14,645 nt of DNA from Saprospirales bacterium (GTDB lineage: Bacteria; Bacteroidota; Bacteroidia; Chitinophagales; Saprospiraceae), in assembly GCA_024642645.1 (NCBI GenBank), contig JAHEAS010000017.1, positions 1 through 14,645 on the forward strand, written 5' to 3'. Position 1 is the stretch's first letter. Each line of letters opens with the position of its first letter. This document shows positions 14,202 to 14,645 of the stretch, one piece after another. Below the pieces are notes generated by a model, which saw only the letters and a program-made list of their open reading frames with translations, was not told where the DNA came from and did no database searches. The position numbers were made by a program, and so were the translations under genes.

Positions 14202-14645
14202 AAAAACGGCGGCGCAGGATGCAATCAATCGCTCGGTGCAAGTCAGTGCAAAATTTGTAACCAACCCGGACCGTCTTGAGTTCATGTGGCCTTGGGACTG
14301 GTCGGAGGGTGGCTACACCATCTTCAAAAAGCACCCGGACTCCCTGACTTGGGGTCAACCGTTAGGCACGTTGCCTTGGGGAGCTACCGAATTCACGGAC
14401 GATAGTGTGTCTGCAACGCAGCCTTTCGAATACGCTTTTTACAAAAAAGGATTTGAAAAAATTGAGCGAACGGTGGATGTTCCGACTGGAGAGACGCTCG
14501 TTTTTACCATCAACAACCTTTATGGGAATGGAATCTGTTGCAATTTTGGCCACGGCTGGTACCTGCTGCAAGCTTGCGGCAATACGCTAGCGGGCGGCAG
14601 TGATTTTGGGTTTGAAAAGAAGGACACCATCACCATTTGCAGCAG
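14122..14645 (+). CDS. Secreted fibronectin-III-like protein with YGxGICC loop, 5' part
   Basis: This frame stays open to the right edge. From a GTG at 14122 it encodes a signal peptide (MRNILNILW, hydrophobic core TVITLLCAMFIFI, then TAA|Q, cleavage after residue 31). Residues 39-109 resemble a fibronectin-III-like strand pattern (LEFMWPWDWSEGGYTIFKK, then PFEYAFYKKG). Residues 131-164 contain NNLYGNGICCNFGHGWYLL and GNTLAGG, a form of the YGDGICC..YG.G.Y loop repeat frequent in Bacteroidota exported proteins, often T9SS cargo. The C-terminal sorting domain, if any, is outside the window. Other in-frame starts are ATG 14089, TTG 14143 and ATG 14185; all overlap the PPTase gene, and ATG 14185 would lose most of the signal peptide. 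Any role in the pathway is unknown. Confidence 0.7.
   Translation, partial: MRNILNILWATGPTVITLLCAMFIFIEKTAAQDAINRSVQVSAKFVTNPDRLEFMWPWDWSEGGYTIFKKHPDSLTWGQPLGTLPWGATEFTDDSVSATQPFEYAFYKKGFEKIERTVDVPTGETLVFTINNLYGNGICCNFGHGWYLLQACGNTLAGGSDFGFEKKDTITICS

Overview
The window looks like Bacteroidota DNA. The signs are a promoter-like TTTG-N20-TAnnTTTG pair upstream of the main gene, no Shine-Dalgarno sequences at the starts, a secreted protein with the YGxGICC loop repeat common in Bacteroidota exported proteins, and many short interspersed repeats of types I associate with this phylum. A genus cannot be read from it. No rRNA, tRNA, CRISPR array or transposase gene was seen.

Layout. The left edge (1-518, +) holds the 3' part of an SGNH-hydrolase-like gene with an apparent one-base deletion in a T run. 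Facing it (529-1281, -) is a short TolC-family outer-membrane protein gene with a signal peptide. An intergenic region of about 325 bp separates this from one enormous gene (1607-13372, +) for a 3921-residue hybrid NRPS-PKS. A Sfp-type phosphopantetheinyl transferase gene follows 61 bp later (13434-14201, +). The last gene, overlapping it in another frame, encodes a secreted fibronectin-III-like protein that runs off the right edge.

The megasynthase is a complete assembly line on one chain: A1 - PCP1 - sulfotransferase - KS - AT - ACP - Gln-rich linker - aminotransferase - C - A2 - PCP2 - TE. A1-PCP1 has no upstream C domain and so is a loading module. KS-AT-ACP should add a malonyl-derived C2 unit, the PLP aminotransferase should turn the beta-ketone into a beta-amine, C-A2-PCP2 should add a second amino acid, and TE should release the product. 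Read co-linearly this gives amino acid 1 extended to a 3,4-diamino acid (vicinal diamine), amide-linked to amino acid 2, with a possible sulfo group from the embedded sulfotransferase. The PPTase next door would arm the three carrier domains. From KS to PCP2 the order resembles mycosubtilin MycA and microcystin McyE. The A-PCP-ST-KS loading part is the unusual piece.

The second unusual layer is that interspersed repeats are embedded in frame inside the megasynthase gene, in interdomain linkers and surface loops: AATCGTAAATC-type, CAATCCCCAATCC-type, CAGTTGGCAGT-type, GTCGTCAGTCG-type and GC-rich CCCCTCCCC/GGGGAGGGG palindromes. The sulfotransferase is bracketed by them, and both A domains carry one in the same pre-A3 loop, including a perfect 31-bp inverted repeat in A2. 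This suggests that repeat-mediated insertion or domain exchange shaped the enzyme.
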